Position numbers and translations under genes: made by a program. This document shows positions 1 to 6,295 of a DNA stretch of 6,295 nucleotides, one piece after another. Source of the stretch: an uncultured Caulobacterales bacterium (GTDB taxonomy: Bacteria > Pseudomonadota > Alphaproteobacteria > Caulobacterales > Maricaulaceae); contig CALJNJ010000095.1 in the NCBI GenBank assembly GCA_937981945.1, forward strand, positions 1 through 6,295, given 5' to 3'. Below the pieces are notes generated by a model. The model was not told the DNA's origin and did no database searches. It worked only from the letters and a program-made list of their open reading frames with translations. Positions within the stretch are counted from its first letter, which is position 1, and each line of letters starts with the position of its first letter.

Positions 1-1286
1 TGAAAGTTGTGAGCGAAGATCCGTCTGACGAAATCGAAAAATGGGCACGGGCCGGTTTGTTGGAGCTCTTTCTCAGAGCGCCGGTGGAAACTGATTTTGA
101 ATCCATTATGCTGGTCTATGCGGTGACCGAAGACCCAAAGCTGAATGCAAAGCTGGCACAGACCGCAACACAGCGCGGTCTTTTCGTCAATGCAGCGGAC
201 CAAAAAAACGATTGCAGTTTTATTACGCCGGCCATTGTGGACCGGGATCCTATTGTAGTGGCCATTGGCAGTGAGGGCACATCGCCCGGCCTGGCAAGGT
301 CATTAAAGGCGGATATTGAAACACGTCTGCCGAAAAGTGTTGGGACATTGGCTTTGAAAATTGCCGAATTACGGGCGCGATTGTCAAACATAATGCCTGA
401 ATTCTCCGAGCGGCAGCGATTATGGGCGGGTATTTTCTCCCGCGGGAAAGATCTTGAGAGCCGTCTGAAGTCAACACCACAAGAAATTGAGCAGGCTTTT
501 GACGCGGCATTAGCAGATCAGCATTCGGCCGCGAAAACAGGGAAGGTCTCTTTGGTTGGGGGCGGTCCGGGTGATTTGGAGCTTTTGACTATTGGAGCGC
601 AGAGGCGACTTCATAGCGCGGATGTCATCGTCTATGATCGTTTGGTGAGCCAAGATGTCCTTGATATGGGCCGTCGCGAGGCGAAATATATATATGTCGG
701 TAAAGCCCCCGGCGCTCATACGACTCGGCAGGAAGAGATCAACCGCATCATCGTTGTAGAGGCTTTGGCCGGAAATGATGTCATAAGGCTGAAAGGCGGT
801 GACCCGCTTATTTTCGGTAGGGCCGATGAAGAAATCGAAGCCCTGGAAGCTGCCGGCGTGCCTTTTGAAATCGTTCCCGGAATTACATCCGCCGCTGCAG
901 CCGCGGCGAGTATCGGAGCATCATTGACATCCAGAGGGCATAATAAGTCGGTCGCGCTGTTGACCGGCCACGATTCCAAAGGATTTGCAGAGCAGGATTG
1001 GAAAAGCTTGGCCGAGAAAAACGCCCGAGCCGCAGTCTATATGGGGCTGGGCGCTTCCAGATTTATCCAGGGCCGCCTACTGCTGCGCGGTGCTGAACGC
1101 CACCGGCCCGTGACCATTGTCGAAAACGCGTCCCGTAAAGACGAAAAGATTGTGAGTTCTACATTAGAAAACATGGTTCAAAATATTGAAAAGTATAACA
1201 TTACAGGCCCGGCAATCTTGCTGCTTGGATATAAGTCCAAGACAGGCATTGAAGGCGCCCTGAGCAAAGTGAGAGCAAGCCTGTGA
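1..1286 (+). CDS. cysG: Siroheme synthase CysG (precorrin-2 dehydrogenase/ferrochelatase + uroporphyrinogen-III C-methyltransferase), 5' end outside window
   Basis: Makes sirohaem in the cytoplasm: two SAM-dependent methylations of uroporphyrinogen III, then NAD-dependent oxidation to sirohydrochlorin and iron insertion. Residues are numbered from the GTG at 9. The N-terminal part (about 1-165) is the dehydrogenase/chelatase; D64 in NAADQ and S88 in IGSEGTSP match, by remembered alignment, D104 and S128 of Salmonella CysG. The C-terminal part (about 178-410) is the methyltransferase, with VGGGPGD (183-189), VYDRLVS (208-214), RLKGGDPLIFGR (260-271), VPGITS (289-294) and YMGL (344-347). The offset to Salmonella CysG is 40 residues, so the NAD-binding GGG segment is missing and the frame stays open to base 1; the GTG at 9 is therefore not the true start. 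The stop overlaps the next gene by four bases. The SUMT half resembles rhizobial/rhodobacterial CysG. Function is confident; only the 5' end is unseen. Confidence 0.95.
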   Translation, partial: KVVSEDPSDEIEKWARAGLLELFLRAPVETDFESIMLVYAVTEDPKLNAKLAQTATQRGLFVNAADQKNDCSFITPAIVDRDPIVVAIGSEGTSPGLARSLKADIETRLPKSVGTLALKIAELRARLSNIMPEFSERQRLWAGIFSRGKDLESRLKSTPQEIEQAFDAALADQHSAAKTGKVSLVGGGPGDLELLTIGAQRRLHSADVIVYDRLVSQDVLDMGRREAKYIYVGKAPGAHTTRQEEINRIIVVEALAGNDVIRLKGGDPLIFGRADEEIEALEAAGVPFEIVPGITSAAAAAASIGASLTSRGHNKSVALLTGHDSKGFAEQDWKSLAEKNARAAVYMGLGASRFIQGRLLLRGAERHRPVTIVENASRKDEKIVSSTLENMVQNIEKYNITGPAILLLGYKSKTGIEGALSKVRASL

Positions 1287-1591
1287 GCGCAAAACATAAA
1301 GGAAAAGGCCCGCAAAGCATGACCGCTAATGAATTGCGGGAGGGGTATTCAGTTTGGTTGACCGAGGATTTGACCTGGTCGACCGATTATGCCGACGCCG
1401 CCCTGACGGAAGACCCGGAAATCATCGCTAAAATGCAATCCGTCGCAGATCGGGATGTTGAGGCCAATGAGGTCGTTGGGGCCTATTTTATAGATATTGA
1501 TCCTGAAACCAAGCTTCCGGCGCGCTATCGCGAACGGTTTCGCGTTACGGGACCGTCCAATGATCTGGGCGAAGAAATCGAGAAGGATTAG
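1283..1591 (+). CDS. DUF2849 domain-containing small protein
   Basis: A 102-residue acidic soluble protein with no signal peptide, membrane segment or cysteine. I recognise it as DUF2849 from TANELREGYSVWLTEDLTW near the start, the EVVGAYFIDID stretch (about residues 63-73) and the RYRERFRVTGPSN end (81-93). Members of this family of unknown function sit between cysG and the nitrite/sulfite reductase gene in many alphaproteobacteria, as here, which points to a role in sulfite reduction or sirohaem delivery; that role is inference only. The GTG start shares GTGA with the cysG stop, suggesting translational coupling. An alternative is the ATG at 1319 (90 residues), which has a purine-rich GGAAAAGG at 1301-1308 and begins just at the conserved TAN. 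I keep the longer form because relatives often carry about ten residues before TAN. The stop is three bases before cysI. Confidence 0.85.
   Translation: MSAKHKGKGPQSMTANELREGYSVWLTEDLTWSTDYADAALTEDPEIIAKMQSVADRDVEANEVVGAYFIDIDPETKLPARYRERFRVTGPSNDLGEEIEKD
1583..1587 (+). promoter_or_regulatory. Ribosome binding site of cysI
   Basis: AAGGA lies seven bases upstream of the cysI ATG at 1595, inside the last codons of the DUF2849 gene. It supports the ATG at 1595 as start and shows that cysI translation follows directly on the upstream gene. Confidence 0.65.
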
Positions 1592-1594
1592 ACA

Positions 1595-3244
1595 ATGTAT
1601 CGTTATGACGAATTCGACCACGATGTCGTTCAGAGCAGGGTCAAGCAATTCCGCGGACAGGTTAAGCGCCGCCTGGAAGGGGCTTTGACCGAAGAACAGT
1701 TCAGACCGCTGCGCCTTCAAAACGGTTTATATCTCCAGCTTCACGCTTATATGCTGCGGGTTGCCGTGCCTTACGGGACGCTGAATTCAAAACAGCTTCG
1801 CCAACTCGCCATGATTTCGGAGAAATATGATCGCGGTTACGGTCATGTCACCACCCGTCAAAATATGCAGTTTAACTGGCCGCAATTGCCGGAAGTTCCG
1901 GATATTTTGCAGGATTTGGCCGATGTCGAAATGCATTGTTTTCAGACCAGCGGAAACTGTATCCGCAATGTGACCTCGGATCCATACGCCGGCGCTACGG
2001 CCGACGAAATTGAAGACCCGAGACCAACGGCAGAGCTGTTGCGTCAGTGGTCGACCATGCATCCTGAGTTCGCCTTTTTGCCGAGAAAGTTCAAAATAGC
2101 CGTAACGGCAGCGCCGAATGATCGTGCCGTGATCAAGGCGCATGATATAGGAATTGAAATCGTCAAAAATGAAAAAGGCGAGGTCGGATATCATATCATT
2201 GTCGGCGGCGGTCTGGGCAGAACACCGATCATTGGTGTGACGTTAAACGAATTTTTGCCGCGCGAAGAACTATTGCCATATCTCGAAGCCGTTATGCGGG
2301 TTTATAATCGCTATGGCCGGCGGGACAATAAGTACAAAGCCCGGATCAAAATTCTTGTCACGGAAACGGGCATTGATGCTTTCAGGCAAATGGTTGATGC
2401 CGAGTATGAAAGCTTGGAGCCTTCAGATATCGCCGTATCCGAGGCAGAAATATCTCGAATCACTGACTATTTCGCATCGCCGCAATTTGAGGATGCGCCG
2501 GATGACAGCGCCTTTGAAGCTGCTAAATCCGATGAAGACTTCGCCAATTGGGCAGACAATAATTTGTCGGCCCACAAGCAGGCCGGATATTCGATTGTCA
2601 ATATTTCGCTCAAGCCGCATGACCGGGCTCCGGGGGACGTCACGGCCGACCAAATGAGGGCCGTGGCCGATTTGGCTGATAAATACAGTTTCGGCGAAAT
2701 TCGGACAACACATCAGCAAAACATGGTTTTACCTCATGTTAAAAAGGCTGATTTGCAGGCTTTGTATGAAGGACTGAAAGCCGCCGAGCTGGCCGCCGAT
2801 AATATTGGTCTGATTTCAGATATAATTTGTTGCCCGGGCATGGATTATTGCGCGCTGGCGACGGCGCGGTCCATTCCGGTGTCTCAAGCCATTGCCGAGC
2901 GGTTCAGTGATCCTAAACGTCAACGCGCTATCGGTGAAATGTCCATTAAAATATCCGGCTGTATCAATGCTTGCGGACATCACCATGTGGGTAATATCGG
3001 AATACTTGGTTTGGAAAAAGCCGGTGTTGAATTCTACCAGGTAAAACTGGGCGGGGATTCGTCTGAAAATGCCGCCATTGGTCAAGTCACCGGCCCCGGG
3101 TTTTCACAAGAAGAATTAGTCGACGGCATAGAGCGCATGGTCGATTTTTATCTGGACAGCCGAACCGGCGCGGAAAAATTTATTGATACTTTTAAGCGTG
3201 TCGGAATCGATCCGTTCAAGGAGGTGCTCTATGGCAATGCCTGA
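1595..3244 (+). CDS. cysI: Siroheme/[4Fe-4S] nitrite/sulfite reductase, assimilatory sulfite reductase haemoprotein (CysI type)
   Basis: A 549-residue cytoplasmic enzyme that should reduce sulfite to sulfide with six electrons. It has the usual tandem of two ferredoxin-like halves and two sirohaem domains. R88 (TTRQN), R124 (GNCIRN), K165 and K167 (PRKFKI) align with the E. coli CysI anion- and sirohaem-binding residues R83, R153, K215 and K217. The cluster ligands are C413 and C419 (C-x5-C in CPGMDYC) and C456 and C460 (C-x3-C in GCINAC). An extra cysteine, C412, precedes the first ligand. The second half carries IRTTHQQNMVLP (about 368-379), typical of the alphaproteobacterial nitrite/sulfite reductase family. 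Nitrite reduction cannot be excluded from sequence, but cysG and cysH on either side favour sulfite. No cysJ flavoprotein is nearby, so a ferredoxin-type donor is likely. The 3' end overlaps cysH by 14 bases. Confidence 0.93.
   Translation: MYRYDEFDHDVVQSRVKQFRGQVKRRLEGALTEEQFRPLRLQNGLYLQLHAYMLRVAVPYGTLNSKQLRQLAMISEKYDRGYGHVTTRQNMQFNWPQLPEVPDILQDLADVEMHCFQTSGNCIRNVTSDPYAGATADEIEDPRPTAELLRQWSTMHPEFAFLPRKFKIAVTAAPNDRAVIKAHDIGIEIVKNEKGEVGYHIIVGGGLGRTPIIGVTLNEFLPREELLPYLEAVMRVYNRYGRRDNKYKARIKILVTETGIDAFRQMVDAEYESLEPSDIAVSEAEISRITDYFASPQFEDAPDDSAFEAAKSDEDFANWADNNLSAHKQAGYSIVNISLKPHDRAPGDVTADQMRAVADLADKYSFGEIRTTHQQNMVLPHVKKADLQALYEGLKAAELAADNIGLISDIICCPGMDYCALATARSIPVSQAIAERFSDPKRQRAIGEMSIKISGCINACGHHHVGNIGILGLEKAGVEFYQVKLGGDSSENAAIGQVTGPGFSQEELVDGIERMVDFYLDSRTGAEKFIDTFKRVGIDPFKEVLYGNA
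3218..3226 (+). promoter_or_regulatory. Strong Shine-Dalgarno of the DUF934-cysH gene
   Basis: AAGGAGGTG is a near-perfect anti-16S match, with six bases between GGAGG and the ATG at 3231. It lies inside the last codons of cysI. It decides the start: the frame is open upstream to 3183, but that extension lacks such a site, and a second ATG at 3237 is spaced too far away. Confidence 0.85.
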
Positions 3245-4418
3245 TGTTTTAATCCGCGACGGTCACGCCGGGAGCACGGCAGCGATTGACAATATTCCGG
3301 ATCTTGACGGGTTTTTGGCTTCCAATATGGGTGACAAGGTCAAGCTCAATAATGATGTGGATTTGGAGAAGCTGAAACTTCACCTGCCGAAATTGAAAAC
3401 CATCATCGTCGATTTCCCGTCATTTGCAGACGGCCGGGGTTTCTCGATTGGTCGCGAACTGCGTAAGAAATACGGATTTGCGGGGGATTTGATTGCGGAC
3501 GGTCCTCTCATTCCCGACCAATATGTTTATGCGCTGCAATGCGGCTTTGACGGCGTTCGTGTCGACGGCGTGACCTATGAGCGGCAATCGGAGTCACACT
3601 GGTTTGATGCTCTGGATGCGTTTCGGGTGACTTACCAGCGGGCCTATGATTTTAAGAACGGTCCTGAGGTTAGTATTTTTGATGCCCGAGCCACATCAAA
3701 GGCGGCTGAAAACAATGACGATCCGTATTTTGGTTTGTCGGCAGAACAATCGCTTCGCAAAGCTATCGCCGATTATGACGGTAATTTAGTGCTCGCCTCA
3801 TCAATGGGCATTGATAGTGCGGTCTTGCTCCATTTGGTTTCAAAAATTGACAAGAATCTACCGATTATTTTCCTGGATACAGGGAAGCACTTTCGGGAAA
3901 CGCTTCATTATCGGGATCAGTTAGTGTCAAAATTGGGTCTGACTAATCTTATCAATTTGACGCCGGACCGCAGCGAGCTCAAGCAAGAAGACCCTCATGG
4001 GGATCTGCATTTGGAGCAACCGGATTCATGCTGTGATCTTCGGAAAGTCCGTCCGCTGTCTCGCAAAATATTTGACTATAATGTGAGAATTACCGGCCGA
4101 AAACGTTACCAAACGCCCGACCGGAAAAACATGCCGATTTTGGAAACTGACGGAAAGCAAATAAAGCTCAACCCTTTGGCCTATTGGACGGCGAAAGATG
4201 TGACCACATATCTGCGTAAACATGATTTGCCGGTTCATCCTTTATTGTCATTGGGCTTTCTTTCCATTGGCTGCCAACCGTGCACCACAAGGGTGTCCGA
4301 CGGCGAAGATGCCAGAGCAGGGCGGTGGCGTAATCTGGATAAAGATGAGTGCGGTATTCATTTTGTCGACGGTAAATGGGTTCCCCTAAATCCTAAAAAG
4401 AGCGTGGAAGTCTTTTAG
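3231..4418 (+). CDS. cysH: DUF934-CysH fusion: assimilatory adenylylsulfate (APS/PAPS) reductase with N-terminal DUF934 domain
   Basis: A 395-residue cytoplasmic protein. Residues about 30-140 are a DUF934 domain: DFPSFADGRGFS (61-72), LRKKYGFAGDL (77-87) and CGFDGVRVDG (104-113) are its hallmark segments. A linker of about 35 residues (140-174) leads to the CysH domain (about 175-380), which reduces APS or PAPS to sulfite. The CysH part has the nucleotide loop SSMGIDSAVLLH (190-201), LDTGKHFRET (215-224), ITGRKRYQ (287-294), the catalytic-type cysteine C374 in ECGIH, and the cluster set C267-C268 plus C348-x2-C351. C268 and C348 are 80 residues apart, as in [4Fe-4S] APS reductases, so APS is the more likely substrate and thioredoxin the likely donor; no thioredoxin domain is attached. 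DUF934 has no known function. In most alphaproteobacteria I recall, DUF934 and CysH are separate neighbouring genes; here no stop or restart divides them. The gene overlaps cysI by 14 bases. Confidence 0.92.
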   Translation: MAMPDVLIRDGHAGSTAAIDNIPDLDGFLASNMGDKVKLNNDVDLEKLKLHLPKLKTIIVDFPSFADGRGFSIGRELRKKYGFAGDLIADGPLIPDQYVYALQCGFDGVRVDGVTYERQSESHWFDALDAFRVTYQRAYDFKNGPEVSIFDARATSKAAENNDDPYFGLSAEQSLRKAIADYDGNLVLASSMGIDSAVLLHLVSKIDKNLPIIFLDTGKHFRETLHYRDQLVSKLGLTNLINLTPDRSELKQEDPHGDLHLEQPDSCCDLRKVRPLSRKIFDYNVRITGRKRYQTPDRKNMPILETDGKQIKLNPLAYWTAKDVTTYLRKHDLPVHPLLSLGFLSIGCQPCTTRVSDGEDARAGRWRNLDKDECGIHFVDGKWVPLNPKKSVEVF

Positions 4419-4423
4419 AGGCT

Positions 4424-4452
4424 TTGTCATTGCCCCTGTCCCCGGATAGGCT
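4424..4452 (+). promoter_or_regulatory. Possible weak promoter for rsh
   Basis: In the 46-base cysH-rsh gap, TTGTCA (4424-4429) is one base off the -35 consensus. TAGGCT (4447-4452), 17 bases later, keeps the first two and last bases of a -10 box. If real, transcription would start near 4459, only a few bases before the GTG at 4465, giving an almost leaderless mRNA. That would fit the missing ribosome site. The match is weak and could be chance. Confidence 0.2.
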
Positions 4453-4464
4453 TATAGCCAAAGC

Positions 4465-6295
4465 GTGAACCGGCAAGTCGATATCGATCCGAAGAAAGCG
4501 TCCTATTTGCGCCAATATGAATTGGTGGATCTGGTGCGTGAATATGATCCGTCGGTCAATGAAGGGCTTTTGAACAAAGCCTATGTTTACGCAACAAAGG
4601 CCCATGGCGCCCAAATGCGTCACTCCGGCGACCCTTATTATGCCCACCCTATTCAAGTTGCGGGCATTCTGGCGTCCTTGCATATGGATGTGCCGTCAAT
4701 TTGCACCGGCCTGCTGCATGATGTCCTGGAGGACACTGACGCGACCTATGAAGACGTGAGTGAACTGTTTGGGGAAGAAATCGCAAAGCTTGTGGATGGC
4801 GTAACCAAATTAGGTCAGGTTGAATTATCGGTTCCAAATCCGACACGACAACGTCGCCAAGCTGAAAATTTCCAGAAATTTGTTTTGGCTATGAGCCGGG
4901 ATGTGCGCGTTCTTCTGGTGAAGCTGTGCGACAGATTACACAATATGCGCACGCTCCAGTTTCATCCCAAACAGGAATCCCGCGAACGAATTGCCCGCGA
5001 AACATTGGACATTTATGCGCCGCTGGCCCGACGGATCGGTGTGGACCGCATTTGCTCCGAACTGGAAGACTTATCGTTTCAGCATTTAAACCCGTCAGCC
5101 TTTGAAAGCATTAATCGTCGGCTTGATGAATGGCGCGCTGACCAAAAGGCGGCGATTAGCCAAATGTCCGTGGCCTTGCGGGATTTAATGGACAAAGAGG
5201 AAATCACGGCGCGCATTTACGGCCGCGAAAAGCGTGCCTACGCCATTTGGCGGAAACTGCAAAGACAGGGCATCGCCTTTGAAGATGTCGCGGATATTTA
5301 TGCGTTTCGGATGATCGTGGATGACAAGGCGACATGTTATCGTGTGCTTGGAATTCTGCATACGAATTATCGTTGTGTTCCGGCGCGTTTCAGAGATTTT
5401 ATTTCCGTGTCAAAACCCAATGGGTATCAATCGCTGCACACGACCATACTGGGACCTGAGAATAAACGTCTCGAAATACAAATCAGAACGGAACGTATGG
5501 AAGACGTCGCCGAACGCGGCGTGGCGGCGCACTGGGCGTATAAAGACGAATCTTACGCTTATGACCCTGAGATTGCGCAGGCCTCAGGCGGTGACCCGCT
5601 GCGCCGCATCCGCCCTTTAGTGGAAATGATGGAGCAAAGCGGTGATGCGGATGAATTTTTGGAGCACGCCAAGCTCGAAATGTTCGCGGATCAGGTTTTT
5701 ACCTTTACGCCGAAAGGCGAATTGATTTCATTGCCCCGCGGCGCGACTCCGATCGATTTTGCTTACGCCGTTCATACGGATGTCGGCGATACGTGTATCG
5801 GCGCTCTCATCAATAATCGCGAAAAGCCTTTGCGAACCCGATTGCAAAACGGCGATGTGGTCAAAATTATTCGCGGCGGTGAACCTGAACCTCAGGCAGA
5901 TTGGGAAAATTTGGTTGTGACCGGAAAAGCCCGTTCGTCTTTGCGCCGACTGACACGGGACAGGGAGGCATCGGAATTCCAGCGCATCGGCGCCCTATTG
6001 GCCGATCACGCATTCGCGCGGGAAGACAAAGACTTTAGCGAAAGTTCCATAGGCGATGCCCTCAAACGATTAGGCTTCAAGGAACATGAAGAGCTTTACG
6101 AAGCATTGGGGAAAGGCGATTTGTCCATCAAAGCCTTTATGCAGGCAGCCTTTCCGGGCCGCGAAAGCACAAAAGCGATTGAAGAATATGCCGACCGGGA
6201 ATTTATCACGGATTCGACCGCCAAGCTTTATGTCAAAGGCGATGGTTTGACAGCCGGTGTCAGCCTGCATATTTCCGATTGTTGTTCACCTATAC
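4465..6295 (+). CDS. rsh: Bifunctional (p)ppGpp synthetase/hydrolase (RelA/SpoT family, Rsh), 3' end outside window
   Basis: Makes and degrades the alarmone (p)ppGpp. 610 codons are visible; family members usually run past 700, and the frame is open at the right edge. Numbering is from the GTG at 4465. The HD hydrolase domain (about 35-200) keeps H61, H85-D86, E89-D90, D156 and N160. The synthetase domain (about 245-360) keeps R254 and K256 (GREK), D277, YQSLHT (321-326) and E337 in EIQIRT, so both activities look intact. A TGS domain follows (about 408-468, VFTFTPKGEL and GATPIDFAYAVHT), then a helical region, and the last codons reach the conserved CCSP of the zinc-finger-like domain. An in-frame stop at 4447 limits the start. 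GTG 4465 is the first candidate; TTG 4507 starts exactly where homologues read MLRQYELV. Neither has a good ribosome site. Small differences from consensus are KLCDRLHN (usually KLADRLHN) and LLHDVLEDT (usually HDT). Confidence 0.94.
   Translation, partial: MNRQVDIDPKKASYLRQYELVDLVREYDPSVNEGLLNKAYVYATKAHGAQMRHSGDPYYAHPIQVAGILASLHMDVPSICTGLLHDVLEDTDATYEDVSELFGEEIAKLVDGVTKLGQVELSVPNPTRQRRQAENFQKFVLAMSRDVRVLLVKLCDRLHNMRTLQFHPKQESRERIARETLDIYAPLARRIGVDRICSELEDLSFQHLNPSAFESINRRLDEWRADQKAAISQMSVALRDLMDKEEITARIYGREKRAYAIWRKLQRQGIAFEDVADIYAFRMIVDDKATCYRVLGILHTNYRCVPARFRDFISVSKPNGYQSLHTTILGPENKRLEIQIRTERMEDVAERGVAAHWAYKDESYAYDPEIAQASGGDPLRRIRPLVEMMEQSGDADEFLEHAKLEMFADQVFTFTPKGELISLPRGATPIDFAYAVHTDVGDTCIGALINNREKPLRTRLQNGDVVKIIRGGEPEPQADWENLVVTGKARSSLRRLTRDREASEFQRIGALLADHAFAREDKDFSESSIGDALKRLGFKEHEELYEALGKGDLSIKAFMQAAFPGRESTKAIEEYADREFITDSTAKLYVKGDGLTAGVSLHISDCCSPI

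Noticed and set aside
1787..2194. 135-codon - strand frame opposite cysI, and similar antisense frames across cysG, cysH and rsh
   Set aside because: They lie fully opposite well-recognised conserved genes and their translations show no family features; they are coding shadows.
2313..2657. 114-codon + strand frame inside cysI
   Set aside because: It is the shifted frame of the cysI middle region; the cysI frame is continuous and conserved on both sides, so there is no frameshift.
3183..3230. Upstream extension of the cysH frame to 3183
   Set aside because: It would lie inside cysI coding sequence and lacks a leader, while the ATG at 3231 has a near-perfect ribosome site at 3218-3226.
4421..4464. 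Inverted GCTTTG (4421-4426) / CAAAGC (4459-4464) and the small hairpin GGCTTATAGCC (4449-4459) as a terminator or operator
   Set aside because: The stems are only 6 and 4 base pairs, the outer one spans a 32-base loop, and no T-run follows. This is within chance expectation.
5321..5620. 99-codon + strand frame inside rsh
   Set aside because: It overlaps the conserved synthetase domain in another frame, has no recognisable domain and a composition typical of a shifted frame.

Overview
The window looks like chromosomal DNA from an alphaproteobacterium with roughly half G+C. The evidence is gene order and protein style. A siroheme synthase of the rhizobial/rhodobacterial type, a DUF2849 protein, a one-subunit siroheme nitrite/sulfite reductase, DUF934 and CysH occur together in that class. 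I cannot name the order or genus. Coding density is almost total, and every supported gene is on the + strand.

Layout: (1) 1-1286 is the 3' part of cysG, whose start lies left of the window; (2) 1283-1591 is a small DUF2849 protein; (3) 1595-3244 is a cysI-type sulfite reductase haemoprotein; (4) 3231-4418 is one reading frame that joins a DUF934 domain to a [4Fe-4S]-type CysH (APS/PAPS reductase) domain; (5) 4465 to the right edge is an rsh gene (bifunctional (p)ppGpp synthetase/hydrolase), cut by the window end within its C-terminal regulatory region. The only non-coding stretch of any length is the 46 bases between cysH and rsh. No RNA gene, mobile element, repeat array or CRISPR was seen.

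The first four genes read as one tightly packed operon: a 4-base overlap, a 3-base gap and a 14-base overlap, with ribosome sites buried in the preceding genes. They make one pathway segment. CysH reduces activated sulfate to sulfite, CysI reduces sulfite to sulfide, and CysG makes the sirohaem that CysI needs. DUF2849 and DUF934 are conserved passengers of unknown function. No flavoprotein partner (CysJ) is present, so the electron donor, probably ferredoxin-like, must be encoded elsewhere.

The rsh gene follows closely on the same strand with a non-ATG start and no good ribosome site. It may be read through from the cys operon or have its own short-leader promoter. I see no wholly new system. 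The points most worth a second look are the DUF934-CysH fusion, the unexplained DUF2849 gene, and the cysH-rsh junction.
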